A DNA stretch of 64,000 nucleotides, taken from the NCBI RefSeq assembly GCF_026213295.1, contig NC_079419.1, positions 27,071,206-27,135,205 of the forward strand, given 5' to 3'. How positions within the stretch are numbered: the first letter of the stretch is position 1; the number at the start of each line of letters is the position of its first letter. Positions 42,008-52,446 of this stretch are shown piece after piece. The notes under the pieces were generated by a model. It saw only the letters and a list, made by a program, of their open reading frames with translations, searched no databases and was not told the origin of the DNA. The DNA is from Gadus chalcogrammus (Eukaryota; Chordata; Actinopteri; Gadiformes; Gadidae). Both the position numbers and the translations under genes were made by a program.

Positions 42008-43380
42008 CAAGCACCATCGGTCTTGGAGCTGCTCTGTACCAGGAACAGAACGGAGTGAAACGTGTAATCGCATACGCAAGCCGAGGTTCATGTGAGTGAG
42101 TCGAGATACCCTTCTCAAAAATTTTGGCCCTCAAATGGGCCATAACAGACAAATTTCACGACTTTCTCTATGGTAACACCTTCACTGTTAACACAGATAA
42201 CAATCCTTTAACCTACCTTCTCACCACGGCAAAGCTTGATGCAGCTAGCTACCGCTGGCTGGCAGCATTGTCCACATTCAACTTGGACATCAAATACAGA
42301 CCCGGAAAACACAATCTCGATGCAGATGGTCTGTCCCGAAGGCAACATGGTGTGGTGGAAGATTACATGAGTTTTGAGGAGGAAGGTCGTATCCAAGAGT
42401 TCAGATACCGTCTCATGTCATCTTTCAAGGGTGTAGGGCATCAAGTCCTCCTTGCAGATACAGTCGCCGCAACCTGCCAGAAACATACAGTCCTGATGCA
42501 GAATGACTTGTCCTCCTTGGGGCTTGTACAATCTCTTGCCATGTCTCCTGCTGCTATCCCTGTCATGTTTGAACAGGAGGATCTCAAGAATGGTCTTCAG
42601 ACAATACCAAAGTACAGTCAGCCTGATCTCATGCAGATGCAGAGAAATGATCCTGTCATTGGAAAACTCATTGGCTTGTTGAAAGCAGGGACCCACTTAC
42701 CTGCCAATTACAAAGCTGACTCCCATGATCTTTACTTGATCTTGAATGAATGGAAACGTCTTGAGCTACAAGATGATCCTCTTTACCGAAAGCGCCTGTC
42801 TGGAACAGAGATGTTGATGCAGTTCGTTCTCCCTGAGGCCCTCAGATCCACTGTGTTGCAAAACCTTCATGATAATATGGGCCATCTAGGAATCGAGCGG
42901 ACAGCTGAACTTACCAGATCTCGCTTCAATTGGCCCAAAATGACCTCAGAGATTGAGAAGAAAGTGAAGACTTGTGAGAGATGTGTCCGCAGAAAAGCCC
43001 CACCTGACAAGGCAGCCCCACTTGTAAACATCAATACCACCAGGCCGCTGGAGCTTGTCTGCATGGACTTCCTCTCAATAGTGCCTGATAGCAAGAACAC
43101 AAAAGACATCTTGGTGACCACAGATCACTTCACAAAGTACTCAGTGGCCATCCCTACAAGAGATCAAAAGTCCAGTACTGTGGCAAAGACTCTGTGGGAA
43201 CACTTCCTAGTCCACTATGGTTTTCCAGAGCGACTCCACAGTGACCAGGGAAGAGATTTTGAATCGCATACCATCCGAGAATTGTGCTGCCTGCTAGGTA
43301 TACGCAAAGTGAGAACCAGCCCGTATCACCCCAGAGGTAATCCTGTGGAGCGCTACAACTGAACTTTACTGAGTATGTTG
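42008..43380 (+). pseudogene. G2 RNase H end and integrase
   Basis: 42124-43362 is open for 412 codons. It holds the end of RNase H (VNTDNNPLTYLL ... YRPGKHNLDADGLSRR) and the integrase with HHCC domain (DNMGHLGIERTAEL ... CERCVRRK) and core (CMDFLSIV, HSDQGRDFES, and glutamate in NPVERYN). A TGA follows that glutamate at 43360-43362. hAT-1 cuts in 19 bases later. Confidence 0.88.
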
Positions 43381-43388
43381 GGTACATT
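43381..43388. repeat. Target-site duplication of hAT-1
   Basis: GGTACATT here and at 50421-50428. Removing the insert plus one copy (7040 bp) puts both integrase halves in phase. Confidence 0.9.
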
Positions 43389-43610
43389 CAGTGGTGTAGT
43401 CTATTTTATTGTAGTGGGTATACTGTGATGAATCCCTCCCAGCCTCGTACAAACCCGTCCCACCGGTACGTGTACGTGTGTGGCACTTATGGGATGTCGC
43501 ACCACACTCACCAACGCAGGGTTCTACAACCCGCTAACCTATAACGATTATCAACAATCATGGAAAGCTGAGTAGGTTTATCAGTTTTAATAACAGTATG
43601 AACAAAGAGA

Positions 43611-43737
43611 ATGCCCGCTAAAAAATCTAAAGAAGAGATGGATGAAATAAAGCAATCTCTGAGCAACATTCTACAAGAGATTGGCAAAATTGCCTCGCAG
43701 CAAACACAGATACTCAAGTTGTTTGAACAGGTAGACG
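43611..43737 (+). CDS. LINE-c ORF1, first part
   Basis: ATG 43611 starts MPAKKSKEEMDEIKQSLSNI ... SQQTQILKLFEQ, a coiled-coil N-terminus. The frame is cut by hAT-2 and resumes at 45495; removing 1757 bp keeps it open for 243 codons in total. ORF1 proteins bind the LINE RNA. Confidence 0.7.
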
Positions 43738-44256
43738 CAGGGGCGGCGCCAAACGGTTGCTTGCCATTGCTATAGCAACTCCAAGCAATTACTCAGAAAC
43801 CCCAGAGCAACCCCTGATTTTTTGTCAAACTCAAACAACATATTTGAAATAATGCCATTTTCCGTAAAATGGTATTAAATAAGTTCAACTAAACCTATGG
43901 CCGAATGCGGTACCCGTCACCATACCGACCATTCCTGTCATATGAATCACCAGATTAAGTGCATAATCAGTGAGTAGCGTCAACATTTCAGGGCCGTGAC
44001 TGGACTGTCGTTCAAATGAACACGAGTCAGCCTGGGACTCTCCTCTCCTCCCCTCCCCCTCACCGTGCCCAGTTCCCGAGCGTTGGGCATGCGCACACTC
44101 TGTAAGTGACATGAACAGATTAAAAAAAAACACATACACACAATTAACACAAACTATCCCAAGCAATATGTACAATATTAATTAATTATTTAATGTACAT
44201 GAAACAATAATTTCATTAATAGCATAGTCTTACGAAAAATAAATAACATTTCAAAT

Positions 44257-44484
44257 ATGCGGACATCTCGCGGCGAGATTATCAGTCAGAGATGTTTGTT
44301 GCCGGCTCGTTGGCGCTTAAAAAATATGGACACGTTTTTACTATTTCGAAAGAAATCAAGTTCAAACACGACTCGCGATGGCGAGGTTGAGGATGGGCTC
44401 GTTAATAGCCAGACTTGTGTTGGACTTGGCAGTTGTTCGGAGGGGGGTTATGCTGAGGTCAAGAAACGGAAGAAAATATTGTAG
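44257..44484 (+). pseudogene. hAT-2 transposase N-terminal remnant
   Basis: A 75-codon frame; from the inner ATG near 44326 it reads MDTFLLFRKKSSSNT, a start style common in ZMYM-like hAT transposases, then an acidic stretch and KKRKKIL. No zinc finger or catalytic part follows. Weakly supported. Confidence 0.3.
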
Positions 44485-45197
44485 CCTACACAGTTCTGAA
44501 TTAGCAATACAATGTTATCACATGCTTGCTAGCAATGTTGGTGTGTTAAACCGTATGGATTAAAGTGGAATATTGCAAGAAGTCCTGTGATCAAGACATC
44601 AATTTAAGGTAGGCCGTTTGGTTATTAAGTTTGCCCGTCGCAGCATATTGACTTGACTTGGGGCCCATGTGATTTTGTTTTGAAGTAGAACTAGATTATA
44701 GGTTTGGCTCATGCCAAAGGATGGGTTTATCGTAGCCTGGTATGATCCGCCCTTAATAGAAGTATTATGAAGTATAATAGTATCAACAATAATAGCAACT
44801 ATTGTATTAATGTTCCACATAGGCCTACATTTGAGACGTAGCGCGCAACTAATGTGAATGCTTTGGAATGTACCGTGGCGACGGTGGGTCTGAGATGTGC
44901 AATTCACCACTATTGACAGGACAGCTAACCTTGTAGTTGGGGGACTGCTGACGGGCTGTTGATTGAGAGAATATGTTGTTTGTTATATGTCGTGTGGCCG
45001 CAGTGCCACCTGGACTAGCAGTGAATGTGTACATGCCGCTGGGCTATTTTCATGTTGGCCTTCTTAAAGATCTTCCTCTATATTGTTCTATGTCTTTACG
45101 TCTTTATGTCTGTGCGTGTGTGAGGGAGAGGGAGAAAGATAGCGCACGTTGAACTGTCAAATGATACGATCACACTCAATCACAGTGGTGCGATTAG

Positions 45198-45275
45198 TTC
45201 AAGTTCAAAGTTCAAAGTTCAAAGTACTTTATTTGTCATTGCCATAAAGACAACGAGACATGTTGTCTCGTTGTC
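45198..45275 (-). repeat. 3' tail of a LINE or SINE inside hAT-2
   Basis: AGTTCAAAGTTCAAAGTTCA ... AAGTACTTTATTTGTCATT reads on the minus strand as AATAAAGTACTTTGAACTTT repeats, like the tail of LINE-a (1918-1960). A hairpin ACAACGAGACA / TGTCTCGTTGT follows. Only the tail is present. Confidence 0.5.
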
Positions 45276-45494
45276 ATCAGACGATTAGTCTGTGTTGTTA
45301 CTGTACTGTAAACTTGCCTCGTACGGGACCACAACCACCCCAACCCGTGCCGAAAATGTCTTCCCGGCCGTGCCTCTGCCAAATTCAGGTGTTTTGATCA
45401 AGGTTTTTTTTTTTGACCAGCAACCTCTTGAATTCATACAGCAACTGTTAAGCAACTGCAACAAATTATTTCTGGCGCCGCCACTGGGTAGACG

Positions 45495-46099
45495 GCCTCC
45501 AAAAGCAACTGGTCACTCTTAAAAACGAGAACCAAGAGAAGGATCGGGAAATAGTAAACCTGAAAGTCAGAATGGATGAATTGGAACAATACTCTCGCAT
45601 TGATGATGTGATAATCACCGGATTGAAGACCAGACACCGCTCCTATGCAAACGTCACAGCCTCGGCTGCACCCGGAGGGGATACCCCGCAGGCCGAGTTG
45701 GAGACGCTGGAGACCCAGGTCGTTCAATTCCTCAGTGGCAGGGACCTGCCTATTCAACACCAACACATCGCTGATTGTCACGTTTTCCCCCGCAAACAAA
45801 CCAACGCGCAGCAGCCTCCGGCGATCATAATACGATTTGTGAGTAGAAAACACAAATCGGAGTTACTGAAGCAAGGACGCAAGCTGAAGGGGACCGGCGT
45901 TTACCTGAACGAGCACCTCACGAAAAAAAATGCGGATATTGCAAGAGAAGCCCGCAGACTCAGGAAAGAAAATAAGATAAAGTCTACGTGGACAAGGAAT
46001 TGTAAAGTCTTCGTTAGACTTAATGGAGCCTCACCGGAGGAGGAAAGGGTGCTTATCATAAGGGAGATCAATGATCTGGAGCAGTATGATGAAACATAA
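45495..46099 (+). CDS. LINE-c ORF1, second part
   Basis: Continues the coiled coil (VTLKNENQEKDREIVNLKVR MDEL in the sequence, spaced here) into an RNA-binding-type domain (AIIIRFVSRKHKSELLKQGR, TGVYLNEHLTKKNADIAREA, CKVFVRLNG). Stop at 46099. Otherwise intact, so ORF1 was coding when hAT-2 arrived. Confidence 0.75.
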
Positions 46100-46372
46100 A
46101 GGACGGCTTGTCTGTCACTGCAGCTGGCCTACTATGATCACCGTAAGGATCCATTATTCGTTATTTAAACATGGACCGTGTCTTCTCCAGTGTCTGGCAA
46201 AAAGTTATCCTTGTCTCTCAAGATACCCGCCCCACAGGTATGAATCTCTTCCTACTCTATGTCCTCTTCGGTCTCATTCCCTTTAGTCGCCGCAACAGTC
46301 TCTCATTAATTTAATCCATTTGAGCTCAATACGGTCAATGATGGAATTTATGAGACTTTCTTTAATCCTGAT

Positions 46373-49339
46373 ATGATTTATAATGCCACAAACTCTGCTA
46401 AACTGTCGTGTGATTATTTTACTGAATCACAGCTCAATATTATGTTTCATGAGGGGGTCAAAAATGTATTTTCTACTTTTCATTTGAATATCCGCAGTCT
46501 GCCTAAAAACTATGATTGTTTGAAACTATATCTATCAACACTGTCACACTCATTCTCAGTTTTAGCTTTTTCTGAAACATGGTTAAATGATGATTTTGCG
46601 AGTCTTTATCCTTTGTCGAACTATAATTCGACTCACTCCTGCAGAAACAACATAACAGGAGGAGGTGTTTCTCTGTTTGTCCCAAAAGGTTTATAATTTC
46701 ATCACAAGAAAGGATTTGAGTATTGAGTTCGATACAACCCTTGTGGAAACTGTATTTATCGACATTGCATTAGGTAATAAAAAAAACATTATAGTCGGTT
46801 GTATTTATAGGCCACCCGATTCAGATATAAATACGTTTAATGACGCATTGTATTCTACTTTAGAAATCATTAACAAGGAAAATAAATTGTGTGCATTATT
46901 GGGGGATTTCAATATTAACTTGCTCAAAGAGGATCTGGTATCCACAACAGTCTTTCTGAACACACTTTACTCTGTTAATTTTTATCCTTTAATTACAAAG
47001 CCATCTCGTATTACCAGATCATCAGAATCTTTAATTGACAACATTCTTTTTAATTCTCTGGATTATGAAATCACTTCGGGTTTATTGATGTGTGATATTT
47101 CAGATCATTTTCCGGTATTTCAGATTGTGCATGCTATTGATCCTCTTAATGCTAAAGGTACTAATTCCACTTCTGGCCAATTTCAATTTCGTAAGTTCAG
47201 CAGAAATAACCTGCAATCTTTCAAAACTGCCATCAGGTACGTCTCTTGGGATGAGGTTCTTGGGCTAAATGATGTTGATGCAGCTTATCATCTTTTCATA
47301 GCCCTTATTAATTCAGCTCTAGAATCATCTTTTCCGATGAGCAGCCATAAGTCTAAAATTAATTCTGCAAAAGGGAGACCTTGGATTACTGAAGATCTGA
47401 AGAAACACTCCCGTAAAAAAAATAAACTCTATAGGAAAGCTATTACAAACTCCATCCCTTCTAACATAGAAACTTATAAGAAATATAAAAACAAATTTAT
47501 AGCTGATATAAGGAAAGCAAAAAAAAAATATTATGCAGTAAAATTCACCCAAGCATCAAACGATATTAAGTCAACCTGGAACCTCATTAATCATTTGTTG
47601 AATCGCAAGAAATTGGCAGCAACTGCACCTACAGAGATGCGTGGGAAAGAGAGTGTCCTCTCTAACCCTAATGAAATAGCTGATGGCTTTAATACTTTTT
47701 TTGTTAATGTTGGCTCGGATCTGGCATCAAGTATCTTGGACACAAATGAGAACCCTTGTATCTTCATTAAGGGTCAATATTCTCCTCTCAATACCTTTGT
47801 ACCTCCAACTTCACAGGAAGTCCATAATATCATAATGGAATTAAAGAATTCAGCGCCAGGTCATGATGGCATAAAGAGCATCTTGATCAAAGAAACCATT
47901 GATCATTTAATTCAACCGATATCTCATATTCTTTCTTTATCACTCCAATCTGGAATTATTCCCCTCGATCTAAAAATTGCTAAAGTTATCCCTGTCTTCA
48001 AAACAGGTGATACTCATGATTTTGGAAACTATAGACCTATATCAATCCTGCCTTGCATCTCTAAATTATTGGAGAAATTAGTTTATGCAAGAATATCCAA
48101 CCACTTAACTGTAAATAAGATCCTATATGCTCACCAGTATGGATTCCGTAAAAAACATTCAACAGAGCATGCATTACTCGAGCTAACTAACTTAATTTCA
48201 ACCGCCATGGATACTAGTAAGTTTGCCATTGGGATCTTTTTAGACCTAAGCAAAGCATTCGATACCGTTAACCACAGTATTCTGATTTCTAAATTAAATA
48301 GATATGGAGTGGACAATATTGCCCTGAACTGGTTTAAAAATGATCTAACAGACAACAATATGTGTCGCTTAATGGCTATTCTTCTACCAAGTCAAGAATC
48401 ATACATGGGGTGCCACAAGGTTCAATACTGGGCCCTTTATTATTTTTGATTTATATAAACGATTTAGCCATGTCTTGTAAACATCTTTTTCCTGTATTAT
48501 TTGCTGATGACACTAATCTCATAGCAACTCATAATGACTTTAATTATTTGATTAACTGTGTAAATGATGAATTATTATCAATTGCCAAATGGTTTCAAAT
48601 GAATAAATTAACACTTAACGTGAAGAAATGTAACTTTGTGATCTTTTGCAACATAAACAAGTCTTACCCTAAAGAACAAGCAAAAGTTTTCATTAATTGA
48701 TCAGAAATTATGCAAGTAAAAGCTTCCAAATTTTTGGGAATCTTAGTTGATGAAAGACTTAACTGGTCAAATCATATAGACTTGGTTTGCAAAAGATCCA
48801 CGAAGATGATGGGCATATTAAGAAAAGTGTGTCCTCTAATTCATCCTTCTGCTCATTTAACGTTATATTATAGCTTTTTGTTTCCTTATTTGAACTACTG
48901 TAATCTGGTCTGGGCGGCTTCATATCCCAACCATCTCAAAAAATTATGTATCATTCAGAAGCGATTCTTAAGATTCATCTCACATTCAAACAGATATGCT
49001 CCATCAGCACCACTTTTCATAAATTATTCTATTTTGCCAATTCACAAATTAAATATCTATCAGATATGTTTATTCATTCACAAGTTTATTTACAGAAACC
49101 AAGATCTCCCTGAAAGCTTTCAGTCTTTGTTTACTCACTCATTTAACGTACATTCACATCGCACTAGACACAGCAATAATAACAACTTATCTTTACCCTT
49201 CTCCCGCACATCACATCACCAATTCAGTATGTCGTATAGAGGCCCTGCATTATGGAATGTTCTACCTCCCTTATTAAGATCCTTATCATCCTACTCACTC
49301 TTCAAAAAGCAGCTTAAAAAACATCTTATCTTTTCATGA
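46373..49339 (+). pseudogene. LINE-c ORF2: endonuclease and reverse transcriptase
   Basis: Endonuclease motifs: FHLNIRSLPKNYD, LAFSETWLNDD, GCIYRPPDSD, LLGDFNINLL, SDHFPVF. RT motifs: NSAPGHDGIKSIL, NYRPISILPCISKLLEKLVY, YGFRKKHSTEHALLE, IFLDLSKAFDTVNHSIL, HGVPQGSILGPLLFLIYIND and catalytic FADDTNLI. Frameshifts near 46688 and 48350 and an in-frame TGA at 48698-48700 inactivate it. The C-terminal part (48710-49339) is open. It would nick DNA and copy its RNA in the nucleus. Confidence 0.88.
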
Positions 49340-49544
49340 ATCATCTTATTACTGAATTTTGTTTATTTTTGATTTATTTATGTACTTTGTCTCATTATTT
49401 TCTAAAGTTTATTTGTTAGCCTTATAAATTGTATTTGTTTGTGATTGTTGACAGGGGTGGAACTCTTGTACAAGCCCATTGGGCTTCGTTCCCTCCTTGC
49501 ACCATTATTGTAATGTGTGCTAAATAAATAAACTAAACTAAGAG

Positions 49545-50420
49545 AAGACAAAAATGACAAGTTGTCCTTTGTATATCTATAGTAGCAATAGCACATGCTA
49601 AACAAGGACAAAATCTACGCAAAATAATTTAATGAACTGTTTACAACCATGGCTATGAGAAGGAGATGACAGGAGACTAATGTTTCACTCTTTCAATTGC
49701 TCTAATTTGAGCTCTTACTGTTGTTATCTAACATACCATACAGTAATTGAATTGTGTAAAAGTGTGAAATTACTGCACCTTAAAAATGACCATGAATTAG
49801 CTATACTCTCATTTGCATAGTGATTAACATTATGAATTTCAATTGTGTATACCAACTGTATGTTGGCTGACATTTACCTAACTTGTTTTCCCTTCACTCT
49901 AACCAAGGATGCCTGTTTTTAAATTCCCTAGCCTGACACCCAGTCCGAAAGGCTGGCCAGGGGTTCTCATCTAAAAGTAACAAGGAGATATTGTGGGATT
50001 AAAACATTGTCTACTGTTGACTACTTGCTATGTGGTTTACACATTAATATGGGAGGACTGGACACACGCACACACACGCACACACGCACACACACGCGAG
50101 AAGGAGGGGCTCGGCCCGCCAACTAACGTGCAGAGATGCAGGGGCAGCTTCGCGCTTTGTAACAGAGACAGGGCAGAGCGCGAGCGCGCAGGGGGAATTT
50201 TATGAATGTGTGAATGTAGGAGATAACTTCCCCTGCTTAAAGTATTTTATTGCAGTTATAACCAACCGATATTTGCGAAAAATAAACACAGAAGTGAAAG
50301 ATCTGTCACAAGACGATTGATACGTATCCGTGCATATTTTTAAGTGGGTATACGCAAATCCTGGTGCGTTCCTAGTGGGTATACGGCGTATACCTGCGTA
50401 TCACGTAGACTACACCACTG
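49545..50420. other. Right part of hAT-1, non-coding
   Basis: No coding similarity. A short CA-rich stretch lies at 50065-50098. The last 80 bp hold the subterminal AGTGGGTATAC words and the inverted end. Confidence 0.6.
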
Positions 50421-50854
50421 GGTACATTGTAGGACACAGAGAAAACCCACTGGCGGGACTTCGTTAAGCCGCTTACTCATGCTTACAACTGTAACAGAAA
50501 TGACGTCACAGGTTTCTCTCCATATTATGTTTGGGAGGCAACCCCGTCTGCCCATTGATATTGCTTTTGGACTACCAGTCACCGACAAACAGCCCCTCTC
50601 ACATTCACAGTATGTGAAAAAGTTGAAAAGCCATCTTGAGGAGAGCTACCAGGAAGCCATCAATAACTCTCGCAAAGTGGCTGATAAAAACAAGAAGAGG
50701 TTAGACAAAGTCATTCTTGATTCTACCTTGGATGTTGGAGACCGAGTCTTAGTCCGCAATCTTCGTCTCAGAAGTAAACACAAACTGGCAGACAAGTGGG
50801 AGTCGACAACCTATATAGTCATCAAACAAATGGGAGACTTGCCTGTATACACAG
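50421..50854 (+). pseudogene. G2 integrase C-terminal domain
   Basis: After a stop and frameshift close to the hAT-1 junction, the reading HIMFGRQPRLPIDIAFGLPV ... KNKKRLDKVILDSTLDVGDR VLVRN-type (spaced here) and KLADKWESTTYIVIKQMGDL is the C-terminal domain of a gypsy integrase. It is cut at 50854 by the 690-bp copy and resumes at 51545 (VYTVRPE). Confidence 0.82.
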
Positions 50855-51544
50855 GCTACTATATTTCCCATATTATCCCCTTGTTTCTTATAAAGTTTCC
50901 CCTCTGTTCTTAGTCTGTTATATTCCCTTAAGCCTTATATTGTTTACCTGTTGGGTTATTAAGCTGTCAATCAGTGATTTGGCTCATAATGGAGTCTTAT
51001 TGGCTGTATCTAAGAATACAGCCAATAAGAATACGCCCCTTCACGTGCTGTCGTCCATGCGCAGCTAGAACGCTAACACAAGCAGACAAGTGAAAACGAG
51101 CTGAGAAAACGAGTCAACTATAGTCAGTTATTAAACTATATAAAAACTGAGTGGAGTTGAAGGGAAACAAACTCGAAGTGAGAGAGAGGAAATTGATGAC
51201 CGAGCGCCGGGAGTTTTATTGTTTTCGTCCAGGTCTTGGTGAGTTCATGAAGCTAGAAGCTAATGCTCATTGCTAACTGTGCTAGCCATGCTGTGTCTTA
51301 CCACAAGGCTCATTAAGAATGCTTGCATTTTACCGCTGATGCTGTGTGTGAACCTGACTATGTTAACTAGGGATGAGTCGGTCGCGACCGATTCGTTCAC
51401 AACGAACGAATCCCGAACGTGAACGACAAGAACTGGTTCCCCAAAACAAGAAGAACTGGTTCTTTGATTATTTTTAACCAAAAATATGGTCACGTAAATA
51501 AAATATACAAACGAACAGAGCTTCATCTCCCCGCGATTTATATA
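50855..51544 (+). repeat. 690-bp displaced copy of G2 LTR plus truncated hAT-3
   Basis: 50857-51544 equals 52480-53166 except for one base in an A run. It includes the LTR region and the first 177 bp of hAT-3, which is cut off mid-element. ATACACAG at 50847-50854 and 51545-51552 flanks it, like an 8-bp target duplication, and removal restores the pol reading. No inverted ends are seen (GCTACTATAT ... GATTTATAT). Confidence 0.85.
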
Positions 51545-51552
51545 TACACAGT

Positions 51553-52410
51553 GAGACCAGAAAAACACTCCATAGGAATCTCTCACTCCCTTGTGGTTTT
51601 CTCTTGCAAACCGAAGAAGAGGAACCAGAAGCCATTAGTAAACCTCGAAAACCGCGAACCAGATAAAGCCCAGCCCAACCAGAGGATAACAGCTGGAATC
51701 AAGAGGATGAGGATGAAGGTATCTGTTATCACTTTCAACCCTCACAAGAGAAGAAACACGTTTCATCAAATCTTTGATAATCCAATAACGAACAGACACT
51801 CACAGAGAGGAATATGAAAAACCTGAAGGAGAGCCATGTGCAAATCCACCTGCTTCGGAACCACTGGAAGATCAGGAAATCCCCTCTGGTGAAAACGACT
51901 TGCCTGGTGAACCGGCTAAAGTTCCTCACTCACCTGGAACCGTTTCCATAGAAAAATATCCAGATGAGGAGTCTAGCCATGTATCGAATCAACCTGGAAA
52001 GGAGAAGGAAACGGAGCCATACTTACCTGATATGGTACAAGGAAACACAACCAATGAAGACTCTGATTCTGAGGCTGAAAACAGTGAAACAAACATGCAT
52101 CCATCCATGCCAGAGTACTCCTTGGCAGATGAATCAGACCTACCTGAAACAAGCCCTGTGCATACAGAAAAACAGAATGATGCAGGAACAGTATTATAAA
52201 TCAGATCAATGAGCAATCAGAGACTGAACCGAGAATTCGACAACCACCCCGTAGACTTGACTATCCCGAACTGGGAAACCCCTTAGTCACAGTGGTTAAA
52301 TCATTATTCCAGGGTTTAAGTAAAGCTTTTATTGATTCCCTGAATGTTCATCAAGATTATTGCTTACAGAGTCGAGCCTTTGAAATGACAACCCCTATTG
52401 TAGAGTAACA
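51553..52410 (+). pseudogene. G2 pol C-terminal tail
   Basis: Reads VRPEKHS ... ISHSLVVFSCKPKKRNQKPL, then acidic frames, and near the end RIRQPPRRLDYPELGNPLVT ... VVKSLFQGLSKAFIDSLNVH before a stop. This is the low-complexity tail found after integrase in many fish gypsy elements. Several frameshifts. Confidence 0.6.
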
Positions 52411-52431
52411 TGCAACGGGACGTGCATGATA

Positions 52432-52446
52432 TTTAAGAGGGTAGGG
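52432..52446 (+). promoter_or_regulatory. G2 polypurine tract
   Basis: TTAAGAGGGTAGGG immediately before TGTAACCC, the start of the 3' LTR. Confidence 0.7.

Larger units (their letters stand above)
43738..45486. mobile_element. hAT-2 inside LINE-c ORF1
   Basis: Ends CAGGGGCGGCGCC and (reverse) CAGTGGCGGCGCC with a perfect 8-bp duplication GGTAGACG at 43730-43737 and 45487-45494. 1749 bp. Contains a possible first exon of a hAT transposase and the tail of another LINE. Internally deleted. Confidence 0.92.
43431..49541 (+). mobile_element. LINE-c, near full-length jockey-superfamily retrotransposon
   Basis: Plus-strand element with a 5' UTR, ORF1, ORF2 (endonuclease and RT) and a short AAATAAATAAACTAAACTAA tail at 49522-49541. 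It sits between the two outer pieces of hAT-1. The exact 5' end is uncertain and no clear target duplication was found. Clade within CR1/L2/I-type LINEs not settled. Confidence 0.75.
43389..50420. mobile_element. hAT-1: non-autonomous hAT element with nested LINE
   Basis: Inverted ends CAGTGGTGTAGTCTA / TAGACTACACCACTG and subterminal AGTGGGTATAC words at both ends. A perfect 8-bp duplication of G2 integrase flanks it. Most of the 7 kb is LINE-c. Its own DNA (about 43389-43430 and 49545-50420) encodes no transposase. A diverged relative is at 178-554. Confidence 0.9.
37915..52446 (+). mobile_element. G2: decayed Ty3/gypsy internal region, split by several insertions
   Basis: In order: partial gag (37915-38538), protease (38632-39012), RT (39195-40256 in pieces), RNase H split by a solo LTR (40467-42007), integrase split by hAT-1 (43389-50420), integrase C-terminus (50421-50846) and pol tail (51553-52410). 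It ends at a polypurine tract and 3' LTR. This is the normal gypsy order, unlike the Gmr1-like neighbour. The 5' end of gag is missing. Confidence 0.85.

Noticed and set aside
42007..43380. G2 and the Gmr1-like element as one element
   Set aside because: Domain order, protein motifs and LTRs differ, and each has its own protease and RT.
50855..51544. Copy as an ordinary 5' LTR of another retrotransposon
   Set aside because: It lacks the true LTR start (TGTAACCC) and contains a truncated hAT that is specific to the 3' LTR at 52447.
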